From: Ruminococcaceae bacterium UBA6434
GTDB lineage: Bacteria > Bacillota > Clostridia > Oscillospirales > Acutalibacteraceae
Assembly (NCBI GenBank): GCA_002437245.1
Contig: DJOQ01000006.1
Coordinates: forward strand, 1 to 12,408
Direction of reading: 5' to 3'
Length of the DNA: 12,408 nucleotides
Shown here piece after piece: positions 6,411-12,408 of this stretch (its first letter is position 1; the number at the start of each line of letters is the position of its first letter). The notes beneath the pieces are model-generated. The model was not told the origin of the DNA and ran no database searches. It worked only from the letters and a program-made list of their open reading frames with translations. The position numbers were made by a program, and so were the translations under genes.

Positions 6411-7583
6411 TTATATTCTTGATACACCGGATTTCACGGCTGCGTCGTAAACGGCTTTTGCAACCGTTTTACCTATTCTTTCGTCGAACGCCTTAGGTAA
6501 AATGTATTCGGCGGAGAGTTCTTCGTCCGAGACAAGCGAAGCTATTGCTTTTGCGGCAGCTATTTTCATTTCTTCGTTTATTTCGGAAGCTCGGCAGTCG
6601 AGAGTGCCGCGGAATATTCCGGGAAACGCAAGCACATTGTTTATCTGATTCGGATAGTCGCTTCTGCCCGTACCGACAACAGCCGCACCGGCAGCTTTTG
6701 CCTTATCGGGCAGTATTTCGGGAACGGGATTTGCCATCGGCAAAACTATCGGGTCTTTAGCCATGGAGGCAACCATTTCTTCGGTTACAATTCCGGGTGC
6801 CGAAACACCTATAAATATGTCCGCACCCTTAAAAGCGTCGGCAAGAGAGCCTGTTTTATGCTCTTTGTTTGTTATTTTGGCAATTTCTTTTTGTGCGGGA
6901 TTCAGTTTTTCGTCGCCGTCACAGATAATGCCGTGGCTGTTGCACATAATAACATTCTTTATTCCCTGGCCTATGAGCAGCTTTGCAATGGCTATTCCTG
7001 CCGCACCTGCACCGGAAAAGACAGCCGTGCAGTCTTTGAGTTCTTTTTTCACAACTCTGAGTGCATTTATTATTGCGGCGGCAACAACAACTGCCGTGCC
7101 GTGCTGGTCGTCGTGGAAAATCGGTATATCGGTCTTTTCCTTGAGCTTGCGCTCAATTTCAAAACACCTCGGAGCCGCAATGTCCTCAAGATTTATTCCG
7201 CCGAAGCTGCCGGCGAGAAGAGAAATGCAGTTAACTATCTCGTCAACGTCTTTTGAGCGAACGCAGAGCGGTATGGCGTCAACGTCTCCGAATTCTTTAA
7301 AGAGAACGCATTTGCCCTCCATTACGGGCATACCGGCTTCGGGCCCTATGTCTCCGAGACCGAGAACCGCCGTTCCGTCGGTGACAACAGCTACCGTGTT
7401 CCAACGTCTTGTAAGCTCATACGACTTGTTTATGTCCTTTTGTATTTCAAGACACGGCTGTGCTACACCGGGGGTGTAGGCGAGTGAAAGGGCGTCTTTA
7501 CTGTCTGCCTTGGCGCGAGTTTTAATTTCAATTTTTCCGTGCCATTCATAATGTTTTTTGAGAGATTCCTTAGCGTAATCCAT
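6411..7583 (-). CDS. Malic enzyme (malate dehydrogenase, oxaloacetate-decarboxylating)
   Basis: It converts malate to pyruvate and CO2 while reducing NAD(P)+, a cytoplasmic link between C4 acids and pyruvate. The 390 residues match short bacterial malic enzymes. Visible are YTPGVAQPC at 36-44 with catalytic Tyr36, TDGTAVLGLGDIGPEAG at 68-84, the Lys91 region (MEGKCVLF), NLEDIAAPRCFE at 131-142 with metal ligands Glu133/Asp134, HDDQHGT at 157-163, and the dinucleotide-binding FSGAGAAG at 189-196. Whether NAD or NADP is preferred cannot be told. The ribosome site (AAAGG, about 12 bases before the ATG) is weak, and a hairpin-forming leader precedes it. The DUF3784-like gene lies 79 bases upstream on the same strand and may be co-transcribed. 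Confidence 0.95.
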   Translation of the reverse strand: MDYAKESLKKHYEWHGKIEIKTRAKADSKDALSLAYTPGVAQPCLEIQKDINKSYELTRRWNTVAVVTDGTAVLGLGDIGPEAGMPVMEGKCVLFKEFGDVDAIPLCVRSKDVDEIVNCISLLAGSFGGINLEDIAAPRCFEIERKLKEKTDIPIFHDDQHGTAVVVAAAIINALRVVKKELKDCTAVFSGAGAAGIAIAKLLIGQGIKNVIMCNSHGIICDGDEKLNPAQKEIAKITNKEHKTGSLADAFKGADIFIGVSAPGIVTEEMVASMAKDPIVLPMANPVPEILPDKAKAAGAAVVGTGRSDYPNQINNVLAFPGIFRGTLDCRASEINEEMKIAAAKAIASLVSDEELSAEYILPKAFDERIGKTVAKAVYDAAVKSGVSRI

Positions 7584-7602
7584 ATTTTATTCAGACCTTT
7601 CC

Positions 7603-7649
7603 GGCTACGACTTTGTGCAAAGCAAATGTCCTATGTAGCCTGATAAGAC
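7603..7649 (-). promoter_or_regulatory. Structured leader of the malic enzyme gene
   Basis: GGCTAC (7603-7608) pairs with GTAGCC (7636-7641). Inside, GAC/GTC and TTTG/CAAA extend the stem around a 7-base loop (7616-7622), giving about 13 pairs with bulges. A competing pairing is possible between 7628-7634 and 7643-7649 (GTCCTAT with ATAAGAC, one mismatch). The weak ribosome site lies immediately after the hairpin. I do not recognise a named riboswitch, and chance structure is possible. Confidence 0.35.
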
Positions 7650-7662
7650 GTTTGCGGCAGAA

Positions 7663-7968
7663 TTATTCGGACTTTTTTCGGCAGGTTAGCGCAACGGTTA
7701 CAATGCATATGAGTGCACCTGCAAGAACACAAATAAAATAGGCGGTAAAGAATTCCCTGTTAAAGAAGAACCCCAAAAGCGCCGTAAATACCGCGACGAA
7801 AATCAAATAAATGCCGAATATTCTGCATAGCTTTTTGGTATCAAAGTTTTTTCTCAGTTCATTGTCGGGAGAGGCGCTTCCGACAACAAAATTTTCTGCT
7901 TTGCCGCTCACCATCGGAATTCCGAATCCCAAAAAGAGCAGACCGCATATTATTGTAACTATTTTCAC
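7663..7968 (-). CDS. Small membrane protein, DUF3784-like
   Basis: A 101-residue protein with three hydrophobic segments at about residues 3-20, 49-69 and 73-95, and a short polar loop between the first two (GKAENFVVGSASPDNELRKNFDTKKLCRIFG). That loop resembles the conserved region of DUF3784 proteins, small Firmicute membrane proteins of unknown role. The start is GTG, with a modest AAGGG ribosome site 10 bases before it. The tail is basic (RKKSE). It is preceded by its own predicted promoter and followed, after 79 bases, by the malic enzyme gene on the same strand. No functional link to that enzyme is evident. The family assignment rests on memory of the motif and is moderately sure. Confidence 0.7.
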   Translation of the reverse strand: MKIVTIICGLLFLGFGIPMVSGKAENFVVGSASPDNELRKNFDTKKLCRIFGIYLIFVAVFTALLGFFFNREFFTAYFICVLAGALICIVTVALTCRKKSE

Positions 7969-8008
7969 AACCCATCAACCCTTACTTGTATATACGCATT
8001 TAAATCAT

Positions 8009-8037
8009 ATTTTAACATCTTTGTTTTTTATTGTAAA
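8009..8037 (-). promoter_or_regulatory. Promoter of the DUF3784-like gene
   Basis: On the minus strand, -35 TTTACA (8032-8037) and -10 TAAAAT (8009-8014) are spaced by 17 bases. The predicted start lies near 8002, about 34 bases before the GTG. Confidence 0.55.
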
Positions 8038-8224
8038 TGTGCAAACTCAATAAAAACAAGGCGCTTTGAGCTTTGTATATTCATCTTGCGGTACAGCGGA
8101 CATAATACGTTATGAAAAACAGCTCTTGGCATAGTACGATATGCTGATTGATATGCAAATTATGAAGTTGTAAACTCGCACAAAAACCTGCGCGCAGATG
8201 TGTTTATTTTGTCTATGGTTCTAA
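8038..8224. other. Non-coding stretch with short repeats
   Basis: No gene is supported here. Visible are CATAA/TTATG around TACG (8101-8114), GCATA/TATGC (8129-8144), a direct repeat GATATGC at 8138-8144 and 8150-8156, and a CTGCGCGCAG palindrome near 8192-8201. Any of these could be regulator sites for the divergent genes, but none matches an operator I know. Confidence 0.4.
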
Positions 8225-8242
8225 ATGTTAAAATAATAACAA
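8225..8242 (+). promoter_or_regulatory. Rex operator-like site 1
   Basis: ATGTTAAAATAATAACAA matches 12 of the 14 defined positions of the clostridial Rex consensus TTGTTAANNNNTTAACAA. Its centre is 25 bases upstream of site 2, just upstream of the -35 of the rex promoter. Confidence 0.65.
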
Positions 8243-8249
8243 TTTACCA

Positions 8250-8267
8250 TTGACAAACATTTAACAA
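8250..8267 (+). promoter_or_regulatory. Rex operator-like site 2, overlapping the -35
   Basis: TTGACAAACATTTAACAA has a perfect right half-site (TTAACAA) and a 5-of-7 left half. The left half doubles as the TTGACA -35 element, so bound Rex would block RNA polymerase. Confidence 0.7.
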
Positions 8268-8278
8268 TAAGCTATGAT
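8250..8278 (+). promoter_or_regulatory. rex-adhE promoter
   Basis: A perfect -35 TTGACA (8250-8255) and -10 TATGAT (8273-8278), 17 bases apart. The predicted start is near 8285. No terminator or second promoter is evident between rex and adhE. Confidence 0.87.
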
Positions 8279-8280
8279 TT

Positions 8281-8302
8281 TATCAGTAAGCAATTACTGA
8301 TA
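8281..8302 (+). promoter_or_regulatory. Perfect dyad at the rex transcription start
   Basis: TATCAGTAA (8281-8289) and TTACTGATA (8294-8302) flank GCAA. The predicted start falls inside the left arm, so an RNA hairpin would lack part of that arm. A DNA operator fits better. It does not resemble the Rex consensus. The GAGGT ribosome site follows directly at 8305-8309. Confidence 0.6.
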
Positions 8303-8316
8303 GTGAGGTCAAAGAT

Positions 8317-8967
8317 ATGCGAGAGCAGGCTTTGCCTGTCCGTGAAATATCGAGGCAGGCACTTTATAGGTTACCTTTTTATCTGTCATATCTCAAAAAA
8401 GCGGCGACGGACGGAGTGTTGTACATATCCGCGCCGAAAATGGCAGCCGACCTTGATCTCAACGAGGTTCAGGTCAGAAAGGACCTTGCAAAGGTCAGTT
8501 CATGTGCCGGAAAACCCAAAATAGGGTATGAGACGGCGAAACTTATAAAGGATCTTGAAAGTTTCCTCGGCTATGACAACACAACCGATGCCGTTATAGT
8601 AGGCGTCGGAAGTCTCGGCAGCTCGCTGCTTCATTACGGCGGCTTCTCGGAATGCGGATTTCGCATAGTTGCCGGGTTTGACGCGGTAAATTTCGACGAA
8701 GATCCTTTTGAAAAAGAGAAACCCGTTTTCCCTATGAGAAAGCTCGGTGAACTTTGCAAGAGACTGAAAGTGCATTTGGCAATTATAGCCGTGCCGGCTG
8801 ACAGCGCCCAGAGCGTGTGCGATGAGCTTGTAAAAAGCGGAATACTTGCGATTTTGAACTTCGCTCCGGTTCATCTTACGGCTGAGCCCGGCATACTTAT
8901 ACAGGATATGAATATTGCCTCGGCATTGGCGGTTCTTTCCTCTCATATCAGAAAAGAACTGCTGTGA
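8317..8967 (+). CDS. rex: Redox-sensing transcriptional repressor Rex
   Basis: Rex binds NADH or NAD+ and represses fermentation and respiration genes until NADH rises (family knowledge). The 216 residues have the usual length. Residues 1 to about 80 form the winged-helix DNA-binding part (ISRQALYRLPFYLSYLKK at 11-28, VQVRKDLAKVSS at 51-62, GKPKIGY at 65-71). Then comes a Rossmann domain with IVGVGSLGSSLL at 94-105, FDAVNF at 121-126, IIAVPADSAQ at 156-165 and NFAPVHL at 181-187, and a C-terminal helix for dimer exchange (MNIASALAVLSSHI). The start is supported by GAGGT 7 bases upstream. Two Rex-like sites in its own promoter imply autoregulation and control of adhE, which starts 34 bases downstream. 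Confidence 0.95.
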   Translation: MREQALPVREISRQALYRLPFYLSYLKKAATDGVLYISAPKMAADLDLNEVQVRKDLAKVSSCAGKPKIGYETAKLIKDLESFLGYDNTTDAVIVGVGSLGSSLLHYGGFSECGFRIVAGFDAVNFDEDPFEKEKPVFPMRKLGELCKRLKVHLAIIAVPADSAQSVCDELVKSGILAILNFAPVHLTAEPGILIQDMNIASALAVLSSHIRKELL

Positions 8968-8984
8968 ATTTTGTAATATCTTAA

Positions 8985-8990
8985 AAGGAG
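8985..8990 (+). promoter_or_regulatory. Ribosome site fixing the adhE start
   Basis: AAGGAG lies 11 bases before the ATG at 9002-9004. An in-frame ATG at 8915 lies inside rex and would add 29 residues unlike AdhE. Confidence 0.85.
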
Positions 8991-9001
8991 AATATATATC
9001 T

Positions 9002-11611
9002 ATGGAAACTCAAAACAAGCATGAGATTGTCGATTCGGTTGAAAAGCTTGAAGCCCTTCTCTCAAGAGTCAGAGAGGCGGAAAAGATTTTTGCGACTTAC
9101 TCTCAGGAGCAGGTCGATAAGATTTTTAAAGCGGCGGCTATCGCAGCAAATAAGGCGAGAATCCCGCTTGCAAAAATGGCTGTTGAAGAGACCGGAATGG
9201 GCGTAGTAGAAGATAAGATAATCAAAAATCACTATGCCGCAGAATATATTTACAATGCATATAAAAATACAAAGACCTGCGGTGTAATTGAGGAAGACAG
9301 CGCGTTCGGTATGAAAAAGGTCGCAGAGCCGATAGGCGTTGTTGCGGCGGTTATCCCCACCACCAACCCCACATCTACCGCAATATTTAAGACCCTTATC
9401 TGCCTTAAAACCAGAAACGGCATTATTATAAGCCCGCACCCGAGAGCGAAAAAATCCACAATAGAGGCCGCAAAAATCGTTCTTGAGGCCGCCGTCAAAG
9501 CAGGTGCTCCAGAGGGCATAATAGGCTGGATAGACGTTCCGTCGCTTGATATGACAAATCTTCTTATGCAGGAGGCGGATATAATCCTTGCAACGGGCGG
9601 TCCCGGAATGGTTAAAGCCGCGTATTCGTCGGGCAAACCGGCTCTCGGCGTAGGTCCCGGCAATACTCCCGCAATTATTGATGATACCGCTGACATAGTT
9701 TTGGCAGTAAACTCAATTATACATTCAAAAACTTTCGATAACGGTATGATTTGCGCTTCCGAGCAGTCGTGCATCGTCCATGAAAAGGTGTATAAAAAGG
9801 TCAAAGATGAATTTATATACCGCGGATGCTACTTCCTTAAAAAGGATGAGCTTGATAAGGTCAGAAAGACAATCATTATAAACGGTGCGCTCAATGCAAA
9901 GATAGTCGGTCAGCCGGCATATAAGATAGCGGCGCTTGCAGGCGTTACAATCCCCGAAACAACAAAAGTTTTGATAGGCGAAGTTGAGAGCGTTGACATT
10001 TCCGAAGAATTTGCTCACGAAAAGCTCTCTCCCGTACTTGCCATGTATAAAGCAAAAGACTTTGAGGACGCGCTTTCAAAGGCAGAGCATCTCATTGCCG
10101 ACGGCGGTTACGGTCACACATCTTCCGTTTATCTTAACGCCGTTACGGAAAAAGATAAGCTTGCGGAATTCTCCGAAAGAATGAAAACCTGCCGTATACT
10201 TGTCAATACACCTTCTTCACAGGGCGGTATCGGTGACCTTTACAACTTCAAACTCGCTCCGTCGCTCACTCTCGGCTGCGGCTCATGGGGCGGCAACTCG
10301 GTTTCCGAGAACGTCGGTGTAAAGCATCTCATCAATATCAAAACTGTTGCAGAAAGAAGGGAAAATATGCTTTGGTTCCGCGCTCCGCAGAAAGTATATT
10401 TCAAAAAGGGATGTCTTCCCGTTGCTCTCAACGAGCTTCGTGACGTTATGGGCAAAAAGAAGGCCTTTATAGTAACCGACTCGTTCCTTTATAATAACGG
10501 TTATACAAAACCCGTTGAGGATAAACTTGACGAACTCGGTATTCAGCACGCCTGCTTCTCCGAGGTAGCTCCCGACCCGACTCTTCAGTGCGCTCGCAAG
10601 GGCACCGATATGATGCGCCACTTTGAGCCCGATACCATAATAGCGATAGGCGGCGGCTCCGCAATGGACGCAGCAAAGATTATGTGGGTAATGTACGAGC
10701 ATCCGGACGTTGACTTCTCGGATATGGCTATGGACTTTATGGATATCCGCAAGAGGGTTTATACATTCCCGAAAATGGGTGAGAAAGCATATTTCATCGC
10801 AATACCTACTTCGGCAGGCACAGGCTCCGAGGTTACTCCGTTCGCAATAATTACAGATGCCGACACAGGCGTTAAGTGGCCTCTTGCCGACTATGAGCTT
10901 ATGCCGAATATGGCAATAGTCGATGCCGATATGATGATGAATGCTCCGAAAGGTCTGACTTCGGCTTCGGGTATCGACGCCGTTACACACTGCCTTGAAG
11001 CTTATGCTTCGGTAATGGCTACCGATTACACCGACGGTATCGCAATCCGCGCTCTTCAGATGATATTTGAATATCTCCCGAGAGCATACGACAACGGACC
11101 CAACGACCCCGTTGCCCGTGAAAAAATGGGCAATGCCGCTACCATGGCAGGTATGGCTTTCGCAAATGCGTTCCTCGGCGTATGCCACTCAATGGCGCAC
11201 AAGCTCGGCGCATTCCACCATCTTCCCCACGGTATAGCTAACGCACTTTTAATAGATTATGTTCTTCGCTTCAACGCTGCCGAAGTTCCTGCAAAGATGG
11301 GTACTTTCCCGCAGTATGACCATCCGCACACCCTCGAAAGGTATTGTGAAGTTGCCGACGCTCTCGGCGTAAAGGGCAAGACCAACGAAGAAAAGCTCGA
11401 TAATCTCATTAAGAAAATCGACGAGCTCAAAGACCATATCGGTATTAAAAAGAGCATTAAGGATTACGGAGTTGATGAAAAGTATTTCCTTGATACACTT
11501 GACCAAATGGTTGAGCAGGCATTTAATGACCAGTGCACCGGCGCTAACCCCAGATATCCGCTTATGAGCGAAATTAAAGAGATGTATCTTAAAGCATATT
11601 ACGGTAAATAA
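9002..11611 (+). CDS. adhE: Bifunctional acetaldehyde-CoA / alcohol dehydrogenase (AdhE)
   Basis: AdhE reduces acetyl-CoA to acetaldehyde and then to ethanol, consuming two NADH, and is a main outlet for fermentative reducing power. The 869 residues are the normal fused length. The N-terminal aldehyde dehydrogenase part (about 1-440) has PTTNPTSTA at 119-127, ATGGPGMVKAAYSSGKPA at 197-214, and NGMICASEQSC at 247-257 with catalytic Cys251. The C-terminal iron-dependent alcohol dehydrogenase (about 455-869) has GGGSAMDAAK at 550-559, PTSAGTGSEVTPF at 602-614, and metal ligands Asp659, His663, His729 and His743, with spacing identical to E. coli AdhE. Family members assemble into spirosome filaments. 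It follows rex closely, so it is almost certainly under the Rex-controlled promoter. Confidence 0.98.
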   Translation: METQNKHEIVDSVEKLEALLSRVREAEKIFATYSQEQVDKIFKAAAIAANKARIPLAKMAVEETGMGVVEDKIIKNHYAAEYIYNAYKNTKTCGVIEEDSAFGMKKVAEPIGVVAAVIPTTNPTSTAIFKTLICLKTRNGIIISPHPRAKKSTIEAAKIVLEAAVKAGAPEGIIGWIDVPSLDMTNLLMQEADIILATGGPGMVKAAYSSGKPALGVGPGNTPAIIDDTADIVLAVNSIIHSKTFDNGMICASEQSCIVHEKVYKKVKDEFIYRGCYFLKKDELDKVRKTIIINGALNAKIVGQPAYKIAALAGVTIPETTKVLIGEVESVDISEEFAHEKLSPVLAMYKAKDFEDALSKAEHLIADGGYGHTSSVYLNAVTEKDKLAEFSERMKTCRILVNTPSSQGGIGDLYNFKLAPSLTLGCGSWGGNSVSENVGVKHLINIKTVAERRENMLWFRAPQKVYFKKGCLPVALNELRDVMGKKKAFIVTDSFLYNNGYTKPVEDKLDELGIQHACFSEVAPDPTLQCARKGTDMMRHFEPDTIIAIGGGSAMDAAKIMWVMYEHPDVDFSDMAMDFMDIRKRVYTFPKMGEKAYFIAIPTSAGTGSEVTPFAIITDADTGVKWPLADYELMPNMAIVDADMMMNAPKGLTSASGIDAVTHCLEAYASVMATDYTDGIAIRALQMIFEYLPRAYDNGPNDPVAREKMGNAATMAGMAFANAFLGVCHSMAHKLGAFHHLPHGIANALLIDYVLRFNAAEVPAKMGTFPQYDHPHTLERYCEVADALGVKGKTNEEKLDNLIKKIDELKDHIGIKKSIKDYGVDEKYFLDTLDQMVEQAFNDQCTGANPRYPLMSEIKEMYLKAYYGK

Positions 11612-11625
11612 GGGAGGATTATTTT

Positions 11626-12375
11626 ATGGAACTCAAAAAAGTTATTGCAGTCAGAACCGCAAAAACAGTTTACAGAGACGGCGATAAAGCTATCAAAGTT
11701 TTCGGTGACGAATACAAAAAGTCGGACATCTTAAACGAAGCCTTGAATCAATCACGCGTCGAAGAGACCGGTATCCCTATGCCGAAGCTCATAGAGGTTT
11801 GCAAGATTGACGGTAAATGGGCCATTGTTTCCGATTATATTGAGGGTAAAACTCTTCAGCAGCTTATGGATGAAAATCCTGCAAAGACAGAAGAATACCT
11901 TGACCTCTTTGTAGATATTCAGATGAGCATTTTAAGCAAGACCTGCCCCATGCTCAATAAGCTCAAGGATAAAATGCAGGGTAAAATATCTCAGACCGAT
12001 CTTGACGCTACCACTCGCTATGATCTCCATACACGTCTTGCCGGTATGCATACCCATAACAAGGTTTGCCACGGTGATTTCAGACCGAGTAATGTCATTA
12101 TAGGAAACGACGGCGTAAATTACGTAATAGACTGGGCGCACGTAACTCAGGGTAACGGCGCTGCGGACGCGGCAAGAACATATCTTCTTTTCTGCCTCAA
12201 GGGTGAACAGAAGCTTGCCGACAGGTATCTTGATAAGTTCTGCAAAAAGACCGATACAGCAAAACAGTATGTTCAGAAGTGGCTTCCTATCGTTGCGGCG
12301 TCTCAAAGCGTTAAAGGCAATCCCGAAGAGAGAGATTTTCTCCTGAGATGGGCAGACGTAGTAGATTACGAATGA
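11626..12375 (+). CDS. APH-fold (aminoglycoside phosphotransferase-like) kinase, substrate unknown
   Basis: The 249-residue protein has the landmarks of the small-molecule kinase/APH superfamily: KAIKVF with a candidate ATP-binding Lys24, Glu38 in the following helix, a hinge-like IVSDYIEGKTL at 67-77, the catalytic loop CHGDFRPSNVII at 148-159 with Asp151 and Asn156, and a metal-binding VIDWAH at 167-172 with Asp169. It is somewhat short for an antibiotic-modifying enzyme, and nothing shows the substrate. Choline-, sugar- or amino-alcohol-type kinases of this fold are alternatives. The start follows the adhE stop by 14 bases, with AGGGAGG before it, so it is probably co-transcribed with rex and adhE. 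No terminator is seen in the last 33 bases of the window. Confidence 0.88.
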   Translation: MELKKVIAVRTAKTVYRDGDKAIKVFGDEYKKSDILNEALNQSRVEETGIPMPKLIEVCKIDGKWAIVSDYIEGKTLQQLMDENPAKTEEYLDLFVDIQMSILSKTCPMLNKLKDKMQGKISQTDLDATTRYDLHTRLAGMHTHNKVCHGDFRPSNVIIGNDGVNYVIDWAHVTQGNGAADAARTYLLFCLKGEQKLADRYLDKFCKKTDTAKQYVQKWLPIVAASQSVKGNPEERDFLLRWADVVDYE

Positions 12376-12408
12376 TTCTTTTCGGCGATTTTGCGCGATA
12401 AATTCACT

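Noticed and set aside
6763..7479. Open frame of 238 codons on the plus strand
   Set aside because: It is antisense to the malic enzyme gene. The Ser/Pro/Thr-rich translation is typical of a shadow frame.
8129..8156. CRISPR-like repeats
   Set aside because: There are only two 7-base direct repeats with 5 bases between them, so no array structure, and no cas genes.
8192..8201. CTGCGCGCAG palindrome as a hairpin or operator
   Set aside because: It is self-complementary with no loop and no T-run, and is short enough to be chance.
8915..9001. N-terminal extension of AdhE from an ATG inside rex
   Set aside because: The AAGGAG site before 9002 and the normal AdhE N-terminus favour the later start.
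10283..11188. Long open frame of 301 codons on the minus strand
   Set aside because: It lies wholly inside adhE, whose motifs are complete on the plus strand. The antisense translation is Cys/His/Arg-rich and matches no family.

Overview
The window looks like chromosomal DNA of a Gram-positive anaerobe of the Clostridia, most like the Ruminococcaceae/Oscillospiraceae. The reasons are moderate GC, strong AGGAGG-type ribosome sites, near-consensus sigma-A promoters, a sortase-type surface protein, a Rex repressor next to a fermentative AdhE, and an ECF-type vitamin transporter. No phage, insertion sequence, CRISPR array, tRNA or rRNA gene was recognised. The species cannot be named from this sequence alone.

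Layout: (1) Positions 1-290 are non-coding. They hold a strong hairpin (55-86) flanked by an imperfect inverted repeat, whose right arm is split by a 115-base fold-back segment. (2) Positions 291-3464, minus strand, form a probable operon transcribed right to left: an unrecognised 201-residue membrane protein, a DMT/EamA transporter with two similar halves, an AroE-AroK fusion (shikimate dehydrogenase plus shikimate kinase), and AroQ (type II dehydroquinase). Together the last two supply three consecutive shikimate-pathway steps. (3) Positions 3465-3715 are a divergent promoter region with one good promoter each way. (4) Positions 3716-4696, plus strand, encode a secreted protein with an IPQTGD sortase-type anchor, closed by a textbook terminator. 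(5) Positions 4835-6317, plus strand, carry type III pantothenate kinase (coaX) and an ECF S-component that is probably the pantothenate transporter PanT, a vitamin B5 uptake and CoA-entry unit. It ends at a bidirectional terminator. (6) Positions 6411-7968, minus strand, hold a malic enzyme preceded by a small DUF3784-like membrane protein, with a structured leader between them. (7) Positions 7969-8316 are a divergent regulatory region. (8) Positions 8317-12375, plus strand, carry rex, adhE and an APH-fold kinase in close order.

The clearest regulatory story is at rex-adhE. A consensus promoter overlaps one Rex-like operator, with a second just upstream, so NADH/NAD+ sensing by Rex probably controls both rex and the NADH-consuming ethanol enzyme AdhE. 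A separate perfect inverted repeat sits on the predicted start point and may bind another regulator. Most genes are ordinary housekeeping. The less explained items are the nested inverted repeat at the left end, the start-site dyad, the leader of the malic enzyme gene, the 201-residue membrane protein and the kinase behind adhE. I found no convincing wholly new multi-gene system.
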